DNA of 55,974 nt, taken from the NCBI GenBank assembly GCA_025931335.1, contig JAICNG010000012.1, positions 1 through 55,974 of the forward strand. The letters run 5' to 3'. The position numbers and the translations under genes were made by a program. Positions 29,092 to 40,100 of the stretch are shown one piece after another (the stretch's first letter is position 1; each line of letters opens with the position of its first letter). The notes under the pieces were generated by a model that saw only the letters and a list, made by a program, of their open reading frames with translations, was not told the origin of the DNA and ran no database searches. This DNA comes from Gemmatimonadaceae bacterium. Its GTDB lineage: Bacteria; Gemmatimonadota; Gemmatimonadetes; Gemmatimonadales; Gemmatimonadaceae.

Positions 29092-29577
29092 TTAGGGGTT
29101 GCCCATGGTCGCGCCCGCGGCGGCGGCGGCCCGGTCCTCTTCCACCGAGGACTCGGTGCCCGGACGCTGATCACTGATCGCGCCCACGACGCGCACTCCA
29201 TTCTTCGACGCGATGTCGATCGCATCGAGCACTCGCTGATACGGCAGATCGCGGTGCGCCTTCACGAACAGGATCTTGTCGACCGTGCGCGCATCGTAGA
29301 TCCGGCGAAGCGCCTCGCCCACATCCTCGTTGCGGATGGCCTGCTTGTTCAGGTAGTACCGACCTTCGGCGTCGATGCCGAGCACCTGATCGCTGTCCTC
29401 TTCCGGGTGCGGCTTGAGGTTGACGCCCTCGGGCGGCACCGCCTGGAAGCCGGCAGCGAGCGCTGGCACCGTGATCATGAAGATGATCAGCAGTACCAGC
29501 ATGATGTCGATCATCGGAATGACGTTGGGCTCGGCCTTGACCGTGGTCCGGCCGCTCTGCCCGACTGACATGCCCAT
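29092..29577 (-). CDS. exbD: Biopolymer transport protein ExbD (first copy)
   Basis: 161 residues with N-terminal EPNVIPMIDIMLVLLIIFMI helix (proton-carrying Asp) and the periplasmic ExbD fold (DKILFVKAHRDLPYQRVLDA). The C terminus has an acidic/alanine tail (ESSVEEDRAAAAAGA). It lies directly after ExbB and before a second ExbD. It forms part of the ExbB5-ExbD2 motor energising a TonB protein. Confidence 0.92.
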   Translation of the reverse strand: MGMSVGQSGRTTVKAEPNVIPMIDIMLVLLIIFMITVPALAAGFQAVPPEGVNLKPHPEEDSDQVLGIDAEGRYYLNKQAIRNEDVGEALRRIYDARTVDKILFVKAHRDLPYQRVLDAIDIASKNGVRVVGAISDQRPGTESSVEEDRAAAAAGATMGNP

Positions 29578-29603
29578 GACGCTCTCCTCGCCTTGGCGTT
29601 AGG

Positions 29604-30347
29604 TCAGCCCGTCATCGGCTGATTGCCGCCCGTGGCCGTCGACGTGTTGAACTCGCGGGTGAAGCGGGAGCGGCCGAACTCGCCGGCGACGCCCTTGATC
29701 AGGTAGTCGATCATCTCCTTCGAGGTGTACGTCATCTCGACCGTGAGATTCTCGATCTTCGTCGTGAAGTAGTTGTACGCCCACACCGCGGGAATGGCGA
29801 CGAGGAGGCCGAACGCGGTCGTGATGAGCGCCTCGGCGATACCGGCCGAGATCGCGCCGAGGCCCGCGGTGCCGGCCGTGGCCATACCCTGGAAGGAGTT
29901 GACGATGCCCATCGTCGTGCCGAGCAGACCGACGAATGGCGCCGTCGCGCCCACCGTGGCCAGAATGCCGAGGCCGCGCTTCAGCTCGGCGAGAATGATC
30001 ATCATGTTGCGCTCGACCGCGCGCTCCGCCGAGTTGATGTCGGCGACGGTCACCGAGCCATCCTGAATGAGGGGGCGAACCTCGCCTAACGCCCCACCGA
30101 GCACGCGCGCGACGTGCGACTTCTTGTAGCTCTCCGCCAGCTTGATCGCCTCGGTGAGGTTGTCCTCCTCGAGGAACTGCGAGAACTCAGGCGCGAACTT
30201 CCGCGTTTCCGTCTGCGCCTTCCGCAGGGCCCACCACTTCTGGATCGTGACGGTGAGCGACCAGATGGACATGCCAAGCAGCACGAACACGATGCCCTTG
30301 GCGAACCAGCCCATGTGGCCCCATAGCTCGATCAGATCGACATTCAT
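29604..30347 (-). CDS. exbB: MotA/TolQ/ExbB proton channel family protein
   Basis: 247 residues with three membrane helices (near residues 15-35, 130-155 and 180-205) and the family block GLGILATVGATAPFVGLLGTTMGIVNSF. The large cytoplasmic loop lies between the first and second helices as in ExbB. It sits between the TonB gene upstream and two ExbD genes downstream, giving a complete Ton motor operon. Confidence 0.93.
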   Translation of the reverse strand: MNVDLIELWGHMGWFAKGIVFVLLGMSIWSLTVTIQKWWALRKAQTETRKFAPEFSQFLEEDNLTEAIKLAESYKKSHVARVLGGALGEVRPLIQDGSVTVADINSAERAVERNMMIILAELKRGLGILATVGATAPFVGLLGTTMGIVNSFQGMATAGTAGLGAISAGIAEALITTAFGLLVAIPAVWAYNYFTTKIENLTVEMTYTSKEMIDYLIKGVAGEFGRSRFTREFNTSTATGGNQPMTG

Positions 30348-30376
30348 AAGTCAGGACTCCGGGAGGGGTTGGGGAG

Positions 30377-31087
30377 CTACTTGTTCAGCTTGAACGCGAA
30401 TGGGAGCTGCACGAGCTGCTTCACCTTCCGTCCGCCGACTTCCGCGGCGTAGAACTTCATCGACGGCAGCACCTGCCGCACCGACGCCGTGAAGAGGTCA
30501 TGCGACGACTTGAGGACCTTGAAGGTCTTCATGTCGGCCTTCCCCTCGGTGTCGACCACGAACTGGGCGAGCACCTCGCCCTCGACGTTGCTCTCGCGGA
30601 GCACATCGGGATAGCGCGGGCTGGGGTTGCCCGGTACGGCGAGCGCCGGCTTTTCCACCTGGAACTCGAAGTAGGCCTGATCCGGATTGACGGGACCGGT
30701 GCCGCCCTCGACGCCTTTGCCCGTGCCGCCCTGCACACCCTTCCCCGTGAAGTCGTCTTCATTGGTGACGGCCTTCGTGAGGTCGACATCGGGGATCTTG
30801 TCGGGGATCTCGATCGGTGCGGTGAGCACCTGGAACCCCTTGGGTGGGGGCGGAGCGGCCACGATGTCCGGCGGCGGCGGCGCCTTTTCCTCAGGCGGCG
30901 GCGGCTCGTCCTTCGGGACCTCGACGAACTTCACCTCTTCAGTCTTTTCCTTCGTCAGCTCCTGGCCCGCGTTCGCCGTCGCGTAGATGAGGAGTCCGCC
31001 GAGTGCGGCGTGCATGACGATGCTGAAGACGGTCCCGCCGGTGCTCCGCTGCTTCTTCGGTTTCGACTCGATCAGCGTGTTGAACAT
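30377..31087 (-). CDS. tonB: TonB energy transducer
   Basis: 236 residues from the ATG at 31085-31087 (the 32-residue longer reading lacks a plausible start). It shows one N-terminal helix (VFSIVMHAALGGLLIYATA), a Pro-rich segment (PKDEPPPPEEKAPPPP), and a C-terminal TonB domain (NVEGEVLAQFVVDTEGKADM ... VKQLVQLPFAFKL). It is first in the tonB-exbB-exbD-exbD operon. The 160-bp region upstream is AT-richer than its surroundings and should hold the promoter; I see no convincing pair of boxes. Confidence 0.9.
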   Translation of the reverse strand: MFNTLIESKPKKQRSTGGTVFSIVMHAALGGLLIYATANAGQELTKEKTEEVKFVEVPKDEPPPPEEKAPPPPDIVAAPPPPKGFQVLTAPIEIPDKIPDVDLTKAVTNEDDFTGKGVQGGTGKGVEGGTGPVNPDQAYFEFQVEKPALAVPGNPSPRYPDVLRESNVEGEVLAQFVVDTEGKADMKTFKVLKSSHDLFTASVRQVLPSMKFYAAEVGGRKVKQLVQLPFAFKLNK

Positions 31088-31249
31088 GCCAACCTTACCC
31101 CGGTCTGTGGGTGAGCGTGGCTCAACGCAAATGCCGTGCGGGTGTAATGCTACGAGGTGAGGATTACAACAGGAACGTTGCAAACATTAAGAATTCATGA
31201 AGGCGCCGTTATTTCGCCGTAACTTCCGACGTTGCATAGGCTCGCATAC

Positions 31250-32779
31250 TCATGCGGTGCGAGCGGGCTCCGCCTCTTCCCCCTCATCGACGCCGGCGCT
31301 GGCGGCGTCTCGGCGGGGCGTTTCGGCCACCGGAAGGGTCACGGTGAAGGTGCTGCCGCGCCCGAGGCGCGACCGCACCGAGATCGCGCCCCCGTGCGCC
31401 TCGGCGATCCACTGCCCGATCGCCAGCCCCAGCCCGAATCCGCCGCCCTCGGCCATCCACGGGCGGTCGCCGGTGAGCAGCGGGCGTGACCGTGCGCGAT
31501 CGGCCCGCCAGAACCGCTCGAAGATGTGAGTGAGGTCGGCCGCGGAGATGCCGACGCCGGTATCTCGCACGGAGAACGCCACCGTTCGTCCGAAGGACTC
31601 GAGCGTCAGCTCGACGCTTCCACCGCGCGGCGTGTACTTGATCGCGTTCGTGATGAGGTTGAGAAAGAGCTGACGCAGGCGCGTCGGATCACCGGCAACG
31701 GTCGCGGGCTCGACGACCGGCATGGTCACGGTGAGGCCGCCCGCTTCGCCGAGGATGACGGCGGTCTCGAACACCTCGCGGGCGAGCGCGTCGAGCTGCA
31801 CCGGCTCGAGGTGCAGGTCGAAGCGCCGCTCGTCGGCGCGGGCAAGGGTGAGGAGGGATTCCACCAGGTCCGCCATGCGCGTCGTCTCGTGCAGCGCTTC
31901 CTCGAGCGCGACGAGGCGTTCGGCCTGCGGGACGTGCGGTGTCATGGCGCGCTCGACATCGGCGCGCAGGACGGCGAGCGGGGTCTTGAGCTCGTGGCTC
32001 GCATCGGCGGTGAAGCGGCGCAATGCGGCGAAGGAGCGCTCGAGCCGCTCCATCATCTCGTTGAGCGTCGTGGTTAGGCGCTCGAGCTCGTCCCCCGCCC
32101 CGCCCGAGGGGAGCCGTCGGTGCAGGCTGCGGCCGTCGGTGATCGCCTGCACCTCATTAATAATGCCATCGATGGGGCGCAGGGCGCGCCCGGCGATGAC
32201 GTAGGCGCCGCCGATCGAGATGAGCAGGAGGAGCGGCGCGATGACGAGCATCGTGCCCACCAGCTCCCCCATCGCGAGCTCGGCCGACTGGGTCGACGAC
32301 GCGACCACCACGCGTGAGATCTGCGATTCCCGCGCGGGGGCGCGGGCGGCCATGAGCAGCCGCTCGCTGCCGAACGGGACGATCGTCGCCAGCCCGCTCG
32401 TCGGCGCGTTGATCGCGTACTGCTGGAGTGACGCGAGCTCGTCGGGGGTGAGCTGGCGGGCGGCGAACGAGACGTACAAGCTCCGCCCGTTCGCATCGAG
32501 CACGAGCACGTAATCCGGGATGCCCTCGAGCAGCGTGCGGAGCTGCGGCGTGATCGCCGGCCCGACGATCGAGTCGCGGACCTCGGTCACCGGCTGGCCG
32601 GCGAGCTCGGCGTTGCGCACGAGGCTGAGCGCCAGGTTCGCTTCGGTGAATACGTAGCGCTGGAGCTCCTGGAGCGAGGCGGCGCGCCGGGCCCCCCAGA
32701 GCGCGATCGCGAAGACGAAGAGCGTGGCGATGAGCGCGGTCGCGTAGATCGCCGTCAGGCGCGACCGGAGGGTACTCAT
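31250..32779 (-). CDS. Sensor histidine kinase of a two-component system (HAMP type)
   Basis: 509 residues from the ATG at 32777-32779. Two membrane helices (about 10-30 and 170-195) flank an extracytoplasmic domain of about 140 residues. A HAMP segment, the dimerisation block FTADASHELKTPLAVLRADVE with the phosphorylated His, and the ATPase N box (LITNAIKYTPRGGSVELTL) and G boxes (DTGVGISAAD, GFGLGLAIGQWIAEAHGG) follow. It pairs with the OmpR-type regulator 22 nt upstream. The signal sensed is unknown. Confidence 0.92.
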   Translation of the reverse strand: MSTLRSRLTAIYATALIATLFVFAIALWGARRAASLQELQRYVFTEANLALSLVRNAELAGQPVTEVRDSIVGPAITPQLRTLLEGIPDYVLVLDANGRSLYVSFAARQLTPDELASLQQYAINAPTSGLATIVPFGSERLLMAARAPARESQISRVVVASSTQSAELAMGELVGTMLVIAPLLLLISIGGAYVIAGRALRPIDGIINEVQAITDGRSLHRRLPSGGAGDELERLTTTLNEMMERLERSFAALRRFTADASHELKTPLAVLRADVERAMTPHVPQAERLVALEEALHETTRMADLVESLLTLARADERRFDLHLEPVQLDALAREVFETAVILGEAGGLTVTMPVVEPATVAGDPTRLRQLFLNLITNAIKYTPRGGSVELTLESFGRTVAFSVRDTGVGISAADLTHIFERFWRADRARSRPLLTGDRPWMAEGGGFGLGLAIGQWIAEAHGGAISVRSRLGRGSTFTVTLPVAETPRRDAASAGVDEGEEAEPARTA

Positions 32780-32801
32780 GCGAACCGCCTCACGAGCGCG
32801 G

Positions 32802-33470
32802 TCACGGACGTACGACGTACCCCACACCGCGCACGGTGTGGATGAGCTTCACGTCGCTGTTGGAGTCGATCTTCTTGCGCAGATGGTTGATCACGACGTC
32901 CACGATGTTGGTCCCGGGATCGAAGTGATACCCCCAGGCGTACTCGGTGATCAACGTGCGGCTCATGACGCGCCCGGCGTGGCGCATGAGGTACTCGAGC
33001 ACGGCGTATTCTTTGGGGGTCAGCTCGATCTCCTGGCCTCCGCGCGTGACGCGTCGCGTGCCCTTGTCGAGCTCCAGGTCGGCCACGCGCAGCACCGGTG
33101 CGGCGAGCGCCCGCGGCCGGCGCGACAGCGCTTCGACGCGAGCAAGCAGCTCCTCGAAGGCGAATGGCTTGGTGACGTAGTCGTCGGCCCCCGCGCGAAG
33201 CGCCGACACCTTGGCGTCGATCGCGTCCTGCGCGGTGAGCACGAGCACCGGCCGCTCGAACCCGCGCGCGCGCAGCCGCTCGAGGACTTCCATGCCCGAG
33301 CGCCCGGGGAGGCGCATGTCGAGCACGACGAGATCGTACGCTTCGGACGATGCCCGCTGCTCGCCATCTTCCCCATTCGTCACCAGGTCCACGCCCCAGC
33401 GCTGCTCCTCGAGCCCGCGCTTGACGTACTGGCCCACGGTCGGATCGTCCTCGATGACCAGAATCTTCAT
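32802..33470 (-). CDS. OmpR/PhoB-family response regulator
   Basis: 222 residues from the ATG at 33468-33470. The receiver domain has the acidic pair (VIEDD), the phospho-Asp in DLVVLDMRLPG and the Lys in ADDYVTKPF. The C-terminal winged helix (LTPKEYAVLEYLMRHAGRVM ... DVVINHLRKKID ... TVRGVGYVV) binds DNA. It is probably phosphorylated by the kinase that follows. Repeat element R6 lies directly upstream of its start. Confidence 0.93.
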   Translation of the reverse strand: MKILVIEDDPTVGQYVKRGLEEQRWGVDLVTNGEDGEQRASSEAYDLVVLDMRLPGRSGMEVLERLRARGFERPVLVLTAQDAIDAKVSALRAGADDYVTKPFAFEELLARVEALSRRPRALAAPVLRVADLELDKGTRRVTRGGQEIELTPKEYAVLEYLMRHAGRVMSRTLITEYAWGYHFDPGTNIVDVVINHLRKKIDSNSDVKLIHTVRGVGYVVRP

Positions 33471-33495
33471 GGTGAACGCATAGTACGGGGGAAAC

Positions 33496-33634
33496 GGGCC
33501 AGGGGCCAAGGGCCAGGGGCCAGGGGTGTGGAAACGGCGGCGCGGCTTCGCCGCTGCCGCCTCTCTGATGAGCAAACGGCCGCGCGTTGCGCGGCCGTTT
33601 GCCTTTCCACACCCTTGGCCCCTGGCCCTTGGCC

Positions 33635-33641
<7 letters not shown>
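33496..33641. repeat. Nested inverted repeat element R6 (GGGCCAG family) with central 14-bp hairpin
   Basis: The left arm (33496-33531) has units GGGCCAG, GGGCCAA, GGGCCAG, GGGCCAG then GGGTGTGG; the right arm (33607-33641) is the inverse beginning CCACACCCTTGG. In the centre GCAAACGGCCGCGC (33572-33585) and its exact complement (33589-33602) form a 14-bp stem with a 3-nt loop. The right arm carries the TAG stop (33635-33637) of the NtrC-type gene. The hairpin could also serve as terminator. Confidence 0.82.
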
Positions 33642-34995
<1,354 letters not shown>

Positions 34996-34999
<4 letters not shown>

Positions 35000-36573
35000 G
35001 CCGTCCTCTCCCCCTCGCTCTGCGCCGCGGGGAGCAACACTCGAAACGTCGTGCCCTTCCCCAGGTGACTGTCGACCTCGATGCGTCCCTCGTGATCGGC
35101 AACAATGGAATAGCAGATCGACAGGCCGAGCCCGGTGCCGCGCCCCGGCGGCTTCGACGTGTAGAACGGCTCGAAGATCTTCGGCATCTCGCCGCGCGGA
35201 ATCCCGTGTCCCTCATCGGCGATCTCGACGACGACGGGCTCCTCCCCCGGACGGCCCCGTCGCGTGCGCACGAGGATGGACCCGCGACCATTCATCGCGT
35301 CCATGGCGTTGAGCAGCAGCGCCATGAAGACCTGAATCAGCTGCTCGGCGTTGCCGTGCGTCACCGGCGTCGATTCCCGGTCGAGCTCACGCACGACGGT
35401 CATGCGCTTGAAGCGCTCGTGGTGCTTGAGCAGAAAGAGTGTCTCCTCGAGCACGGCGTTCACGTCGACGGCGGCCTTCGTCGCGGCCTTCGGACGGCTG
35501 AAGTCCAGCAGCCCGTCGATGATGCGCTTGCACCGATGGACCTCGCTGTCGATGATCTGGAGGTAGTCGGTGAACCCCTGCCGCAGGCTCGCGTCCGCCG
35601 CCTGCTCCTGTAACCGCAGCGACATGCTCTCGGCGCATGCGCCGATCGTCGCCAGCGGGTTGTTCACCTCGTGCATGACGCCGGCGGCGAGGGTTCCGAT
35701 CGCGGCGAGCTTCTCCGCTTGCGCGATCCGGTCCTGCGCCTGGCGCCAATCGGTCATGTCTTCGCCGATGGTGATGACGTGGGTGACGTTCATGTCATCC
35801 ACGCGCATCGGGATCTTCGAGATGCGGAAGGTGCGAAGATCGCCGGTCGCGCTCGACTCCATGTGGAACGTGGAGATCTTTCCCGTCGCGAACACTTCAT
35901 CGAACTCGCCGCGGAGCAGCTCCGCGGGTTGACGGTGCAGGATCTCGAAGATCGTCCGGCCGATCGCCTCCTCGCGCGACACGCCCTGAATTCCCGTCTC
36001 GCGCTTGCGATTCCACGCGTGAATGCGGTATTCGCGATCGATCACGTAGAGGCCCACGGGGAGCGAGTCGATGATCTTCTCGGTGAAGCGGCGTTGCTCC
36101 TCGATCTGCTGCGTACGCAGGCGCACCTCGACGGCCATCTGCTGCGCGTGCTCGGCGTTCGCGATCGCCGGCGCGAGCAGATCCGCCAGCGTCGCCAGGA
36201 CGATGCGCTCCTCGGAGTCGAGGGCGCGGTCCACGCGAAGCACGAGCACGCCGAGGAAGCGCTCGCCGGCGATCAGGCGGGCCAGCACGACTCGGTCGTT
36301 GGAGAGGTCCCCGGCCTCGAGCAGCTGCGAGATCTCGGTGTCGGCGGTCGCCCCATCGCCAACTCCCCACGCGCGCGTCAACCCGGCCGGCGCCAGAGCC
36401 CACACCGCGCAATCGGACGCGGTGAGCGCCCGCCGGAGCAGCTCGAGCACCTGGTGGAGGGCGTCCTCGAGCGGCCCTCCAGCGGCCAGATGCGCGGCGA
36501 CGTCGGAGAGGAGCGCGAGCGCCGGAGAGACCGGCTGAAGACTGGTGGGGGTGAGACGGGCGACGGGTGCCAA
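34996..36573 (-). CDS. Sensor histidine kinase with GAF and PAS domains (NtrB-like), partner of the NtrC-type regulator
   Basis: 525 residues, no obvious membrane helix. A GAF-like N-terminal half (about 1-170) precedes a PAS segment (KIIDSLPVGLYVIDREYRIH). The kinase core has the His block AAGVMHEVNNPLATIGACAE with phospho-His, N box LLLNAMDAMNGRGSILV, and G boxes IADEGHGIP and GTGLGLSICYSIVADH. It is cytoplasmic, so it senses an internal cue or a soluble ligand. It is coupled to the response regulator. Confidence 0.93.
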
Positions 36574-36705
36574 TCGGCCTCGAAGTGGGGAAGAAAAGCG
36601 GGAGGACGGTCTGTCCAGCCCCCGGACAATATGACCGATAGCCCCCCCGGAAAGTCACACATTTCCTGCCCCAAGGACGAAATCTTTCAACGGGTTACGG
36701 CCGTC

Positions 36706-36720
36706 TGGCAGGATTTTTCC
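36706..36720 (+). promoter_or_regulatory. Weak sigma-54-like -24/-12 site upstream of the Hsp20 gene
   Basis: TGGCAGG at 36706-36712 supplies the -24 GG. The -12 position, 12 nt further, reads TTTTCC where TTGC is expected, so the spacing fits but one of the two key bases is wrong. The proximity of the NtrC-type pair is the only reason to mention it. Confidence 0.25.
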
Positions 36721-36786
36721 GGCTTAAGGGCTCGAGCAGTGGCCTGGCTACGAAAGACGAACCAGCAACCGATCACGGAGGGACCC

Positions 36787-37362
36787 ATGACCCACGAAAG
36801 ATCCTTCGGCCTGAGCCCCATTTTCGGCCTGCGGCGAGAGATCGATCGACTCTTCGATGACGCGTTCGTCGGCCGCGGCGGCGGGGCAAACTGGCATCCG
36901 GCGGTCGACATCGAGGAGACGTCGACGGAGCTGCGACTCGACGTCGAGCTGCCGGGGATTCGCGAGGAAGACGTCGAGCTCGAGGTCGAGAACGGCGTGC
37001 TCTCGGTGCGCGGTCAGAAGTCCGCCGAGCGCAAGGAGGAGGGCGAGGAGGGTCGCTACCACCTCGTGGAGAGGAGCTACGGCTCCTTCTTTCGCTCGTT
37101 CCAGCTGCCGAACGGCGTGGACGACAAGCAGATCCGGGCGGAGTTCGACCACGGCGTGCTTCGCATCCGCATCCCCAAGGCGGCGCTCGCTCAACCGCGA
37201 CGCATTCAGATCGGCGGCGCCGGCGAGCGGGCCCGCACCCAGGACGTGGCCTCGCCGCGGCGAGACGACCGCGGCGCGCGGCGCGGCACCGGGGAGCAGA
37301 AAGAGACGGGCCGCGACCGGATGGTGGCCGAGCCGCGAGGCGGCGCCGAGAAGCAGCGTTAG
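36787..37362 (+). CDS. Hsp20/alpha-crystallin family small heat-shock protein
   Basis: 191 residues from the ATG at 36787 with an upstream GGAGGG site. The alpha-crystallin domain (about residues 36-135) shows NWHPAVDIEETSTELRLDVE, LPGIREEDVELEVENGVLSV and the closing FDHGVLRIRIPKAAL. The C-terminal 50 residues are a charged Arg/Asp-rich tail with no clear IxI motif, so oligomerisation may differ. It binds unfolded proteins. It ends convergently with the glycosidase gene (4-bp overlap). Confidence 0.93.
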   Translation: MTHERSFGLSPIFGLRREIDRLFDDAFVGRGGGANWHPAVDIEETSTELRLDVELPGIREEDVELEVENGVLSVRGQKSAERKEEGEEGRYHLVERSYGSFFRSFQLPNGVDDKQIRAEFDHGVLRIRIPKAALAQPRRIQIGGAGERARTQDVASPRRDDRGARRGTGEQKETGRDRMVAEPRGGAEKQR

Positions 37363-39530
37363 GCGTGGGCGGGGCCGGGCGGGAACGCGCCCGGCCCTCG
37401 CTCCATCGCGATCTCCATCGGCGTGCCGAGCCGTCCCTCACGGCGCGTCCCATCGATCGTGGCCGTCACCCGCTCGCCCTCGATGCGGACGTCGACGGTA
37501 TGCCCGCGGACCAGTACGCCGCTGAGGTCCACGAGCTCGAGTCCGAACGGCATCGGGTCGATCGTCAGCCCTGCCTCGTGCGGGCGCACCCCGGCGACGT
37601 ATTGCACGATTGCGTCGATGATCCACGAATGGGTGCTGTCGCTCGCGAAGCGATGGGCCGACGCGCGCCCTTCGACGGGGTCGTAGAACTCATGCGAGCC
37701 GATCCGCACTGGATCCGCCCCCTCGAAGAACAACCGGATGGTGCGGCTCACGAGGTGTGCGACGTGCGGGCGCAAATGGGGCGCGTACGCGCGCGCCACG
37801 CGCGCGAGCGCATCGATCAGGTGCGAGTTCACCAGCGGCACCACCGGACCGCTGAATGGCGCATCGCCGCGAACGCCGGCGCGCGCCCCGATGCGCGAAA
37901 AGCGCACGTCGTTCGCGGGCGCCGTCGCTACCGGGAAGCTGGTCCAGAACGCATCGGGATCGAGCAGCGAGTCCTCGAGGCCGGCGAGGTGGCGCGCATC
38001 GGCGAGATCCGTCCGATACGGGTAGAAGCAAACCGCGGAGCGCGGACCGACGCGCTTCCCCGTTTTGGGATGCACGTCGCGAAACAGCCTCCATTCCGGG
38101 TCCCACATTCGCTCGCGTACGGCCACCGCGAGGCGGGTGGCGGCGGCATCCCACTCCGGCGCGTCCTGCGGTGACTGGGCGCGCAGGGCGAGGCGTCCCA
38201 GCGCCACGAAGAGGCCATACGCCGCCACCGCGGCGTCGACCGCGCACACGCTGCCCTGCTTGCGCCACCGGTCGCGATCGTCGAAGGCGACTTCGCCGCG
38301 CATGACCTCGATGAGCCCGACGTTCGTCGTCCGCTCGCGGAAGATCCACCGTGCGTGGCGCGCGAGCACCCCGTACGCGCTTCGCACGAACCCATCATCC
38401 GGGTGGACGGCGTCGAGGGCGAGCACGGCTCCGCCCCAGTCGGTCAGCGCGTTCGATGTCGCGGGCGTCCTGGCGCCGCGGAGCTGCCACGGGATGCTGC
38501 CGTCCTCGCGGACGGCGGCCAGCACCGTGCGGACCGCTCGCCGGGCGACGTCGGGGTCTCGCATCCACCGCAGCTCTCGCGTGTGGCAGGCCGCGGCGTC
38601 ACTCGTGAGGCGGTGGAGGTGTCCGGTGCCCTCACACACGCCCAGATCGCCGGCGGCGAGCAGCTCGAGGCTGCTCCAGCGGTACCAGTAGCAGTGCTCG
38701 ACGTACGGATCGGAGCAGCGAAAGGCCGGCACGCGACTGAAATGGTCACGCCACCGCCGGCGGCTGGCGCCACCTAACGTGGCGGCGTGCGCGGCGTTCG
38801 CTGGCGGAGACGCCGCGGGGGACGGGCGCGCCGCAACGGGAGAGGCCACACGCATCGCGAAGACGGTCGACGTGCCTTCGGCCGCCACGAACAGCGCGCG
38901 ATGCACCGCCGCGTAGGTGACCTCGGCCGCGTCCACCTCCGCCGCTCCCGGCGGCAGGCCGTCGCTCGTCCATTGCGCGGCAAAGGGGGTGAACCCCCAG
39001 CGCGGGTGCATCGGCGCGCTCTCGCTTCGCGCGAGTCCCCAGCTCGTCGTGCCGCCCATACAGGCGAGCGCGATCTCGTATGGCTCACCGCCGGCCGCCG
39101 CTCGACGACGGAAGACGACGGTGCCATCGTATCGCATCGCGCCCTCGAGCGCCGTTCCGGGCTGTGCCGTCCAGGCGACGAGATGCATGCGCGTGGCGCG
39201 CGGCGCCTCGATGCGCCACTCGGAGGCGAACACCCCGCCCGGCTGCACCGTCCGCACTTCGGCCGCCGTCGCGCCATTGCCGAGCCGGTACTCCACCGCG
39301 AGCTCGGCCGGGCTCCAACGGCGCGTCGTTAGGTGCGCCGCGATCTCGGCCCCATCGTCGTCCAAAAAGGTGACGGTGAACAGCGGCCCGATCTCGTCGC
39401 CGAACAGGCTGGCCGGATCCCAGAATCCGGGCGCGTCGAGCCAGAGCGGGTGCGGGGGCGCGAACACCAGACCCTCGCCGGCCGACAGCTGCCACCGGTC
39501 GTCGCGGGCAAGCAGCTCGATCGGATCCAC
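37359..39530 (-). CDS. GH63/MGH1-like alpha-alpha barrel glycoside hydrolase
   Basis: 723 residues from the GTG at 39528-39530, just after the peroxiredoxin stop. The N-terminal part is a beta-rich domain; the catalytic part is six-hairpin: VCEGTGHLHRLTSDAAACHT, ELRWMRDPDVARRAVRTVLA, SIPWQLRG, TDWGGAVLALDAV, SRTIRLFFEGADPVRIGSHE and SDSTHSWIIDAIVQYVAGVR. The repeated hairpins and Asp/Glu-rich loops fit GH63/GH15-type or mannosylglycerate-hydrolase-like enzymes acting on alpha-glucosides; the substrate is unknown. No signal peptide is seen. Confidence 0.78.
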   Translation of the reverse strand: MDPIELLARDDRWQLSAGEGLVFAPPHPLWLDAPGFWDPASLFGDEIGPLFTVTFLDDDGAEIAAHLTTRRWSPAELAVEYRLGNGATAAEVRTVQPGGVFASEWRIEAPRATRMHLVAWTAQPGTALEGAMRYDGTVVFRRRAAAGGEPYEIALACMGGTTSWGLARSESAPMHPRWGFTPFAAQWTSDGLPPGAAEVDAAEVTYAAVHRALFVAAEGTSTVFAMRVASPVAARPSPAASPPANAAHAATLGGASRRRWRDHFSRVPAFRCSDPYVEHCYWYRWSSLELLAAGDLGVCEGTGHLHRLTSDAAACHTRELRWMRDPDVARRAVRTVLAAVREDGSIPWQLRGARTPATSNALTDWGGAVLALDAVHPDDGFVRSAYGVLARHARWIFRERTTNVGLIEVMRGEVAFDDRDRWRKQGSVCAVDAAVAAYGLFVALGRLALRAQSPQDAPEWDAAATRLAVAVRERMWDPEWRLFRDVHPKTGKRVGPRSAVCFYPYRTDLADARHLAGLEDSLLDPDAFWTSFPVATAPANDVRFSRIGARAGVRGDAPFSGPVVPLVNSHLIDALARVARAYAPHLRPHVAHLVSRTIRLFFEGADPVRIGSHEFYDPVEGRASAHRFASDSTHSWIIDAIVQYVAGVRPHEAGLTIDPMPFGLELVDLSGVLVRGHTVDVRIEGERVTATIDGTRREGRLGTPMEIAMERGPGAFPPGPAHA

Positions 39531-39538
39531 GGCCGTGC

Positions 39539-40018
39539 CTAGTCCAGCTCCTCGATCCTCGCCAGGAGCTCGTCCGTGTTCCGTCGCTGCCCGAGCTTGT
39601 CCTCCACGTGTGACCACCGGATGACGCCGTGGCGATCGATCAGCACGTAGGCGCGCCGCGAGAAGAAGCGCTCCTCGTCGAGCACCCCGTACCGCCGCGA
39701 GACCTCGCGGCGGAAATCGCTCAGCATGTCCACGCGGATGCCGTGCTTCGCCTTGAACTCACGCAGCGTGGGAACCGAGTCGACCGAGATCGGGAGCACC
39801 GCGACGTGCGCCGCCTCGTACCGATCGAAATCCTCGCTGAACTCACAGACCTCGGCGGTGCAGGTGCTCGTGAACGCGAGCGGAAAGAACGCGAGCAGGA
39901 CATTTCGCTCCCGGCGATGATCGGAGAGCCGACGGGGCGTGCCCGCCGTCGAATCGAGCGAGAAATCCGGTGCGACGTCCCCCACGCGCAGGAAGGACGC
40001 CGAGACGCTGGTAGCCAT
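39539..40018 (-). CDS. Peroxiredoxin (AhpC/TSA, AhpE/Bcp-like), cysteine type
   Basis: 159 residues with FFPLAFTSTCTAEVCEFSED: the peroxidatic Cys in the TxxC context and a second Cys four residues later. It continues LPISVDSVPTLREFKAKHGI, VLIDRHGVIRW and a C-terminal helix. It reduces peroxides with thioredoxin or a similar donor. It is useful as the cysteine-containing counterpart to the TGA-containing peroxiredoxin at 166-609. The two genes are not close homologues. Confidence 0.9.
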   Translation of the reverse strand: MATSVSASFLRVGDVAPDFSLDSTAGTPRRLSDHRRERNVLLAFFPLAFTSTCTAEVCEFSEDFDRYEAAHVAVLPISVDSVPTLREFKAKHGIRVDMLSDFRREVSRRYGVLDEERFFSRRAYVLIDRHGVIRWSHVEDKLGQRRNTDELLARIEELD

Positions 40019-40100
40019 GTCGAGAGAAGGAGGGTCGGTGTGCGAACGCCGCCGGCAACGTTACCGGCGCCGCTGGGACGCGGCAAGGCGACGACGCGCC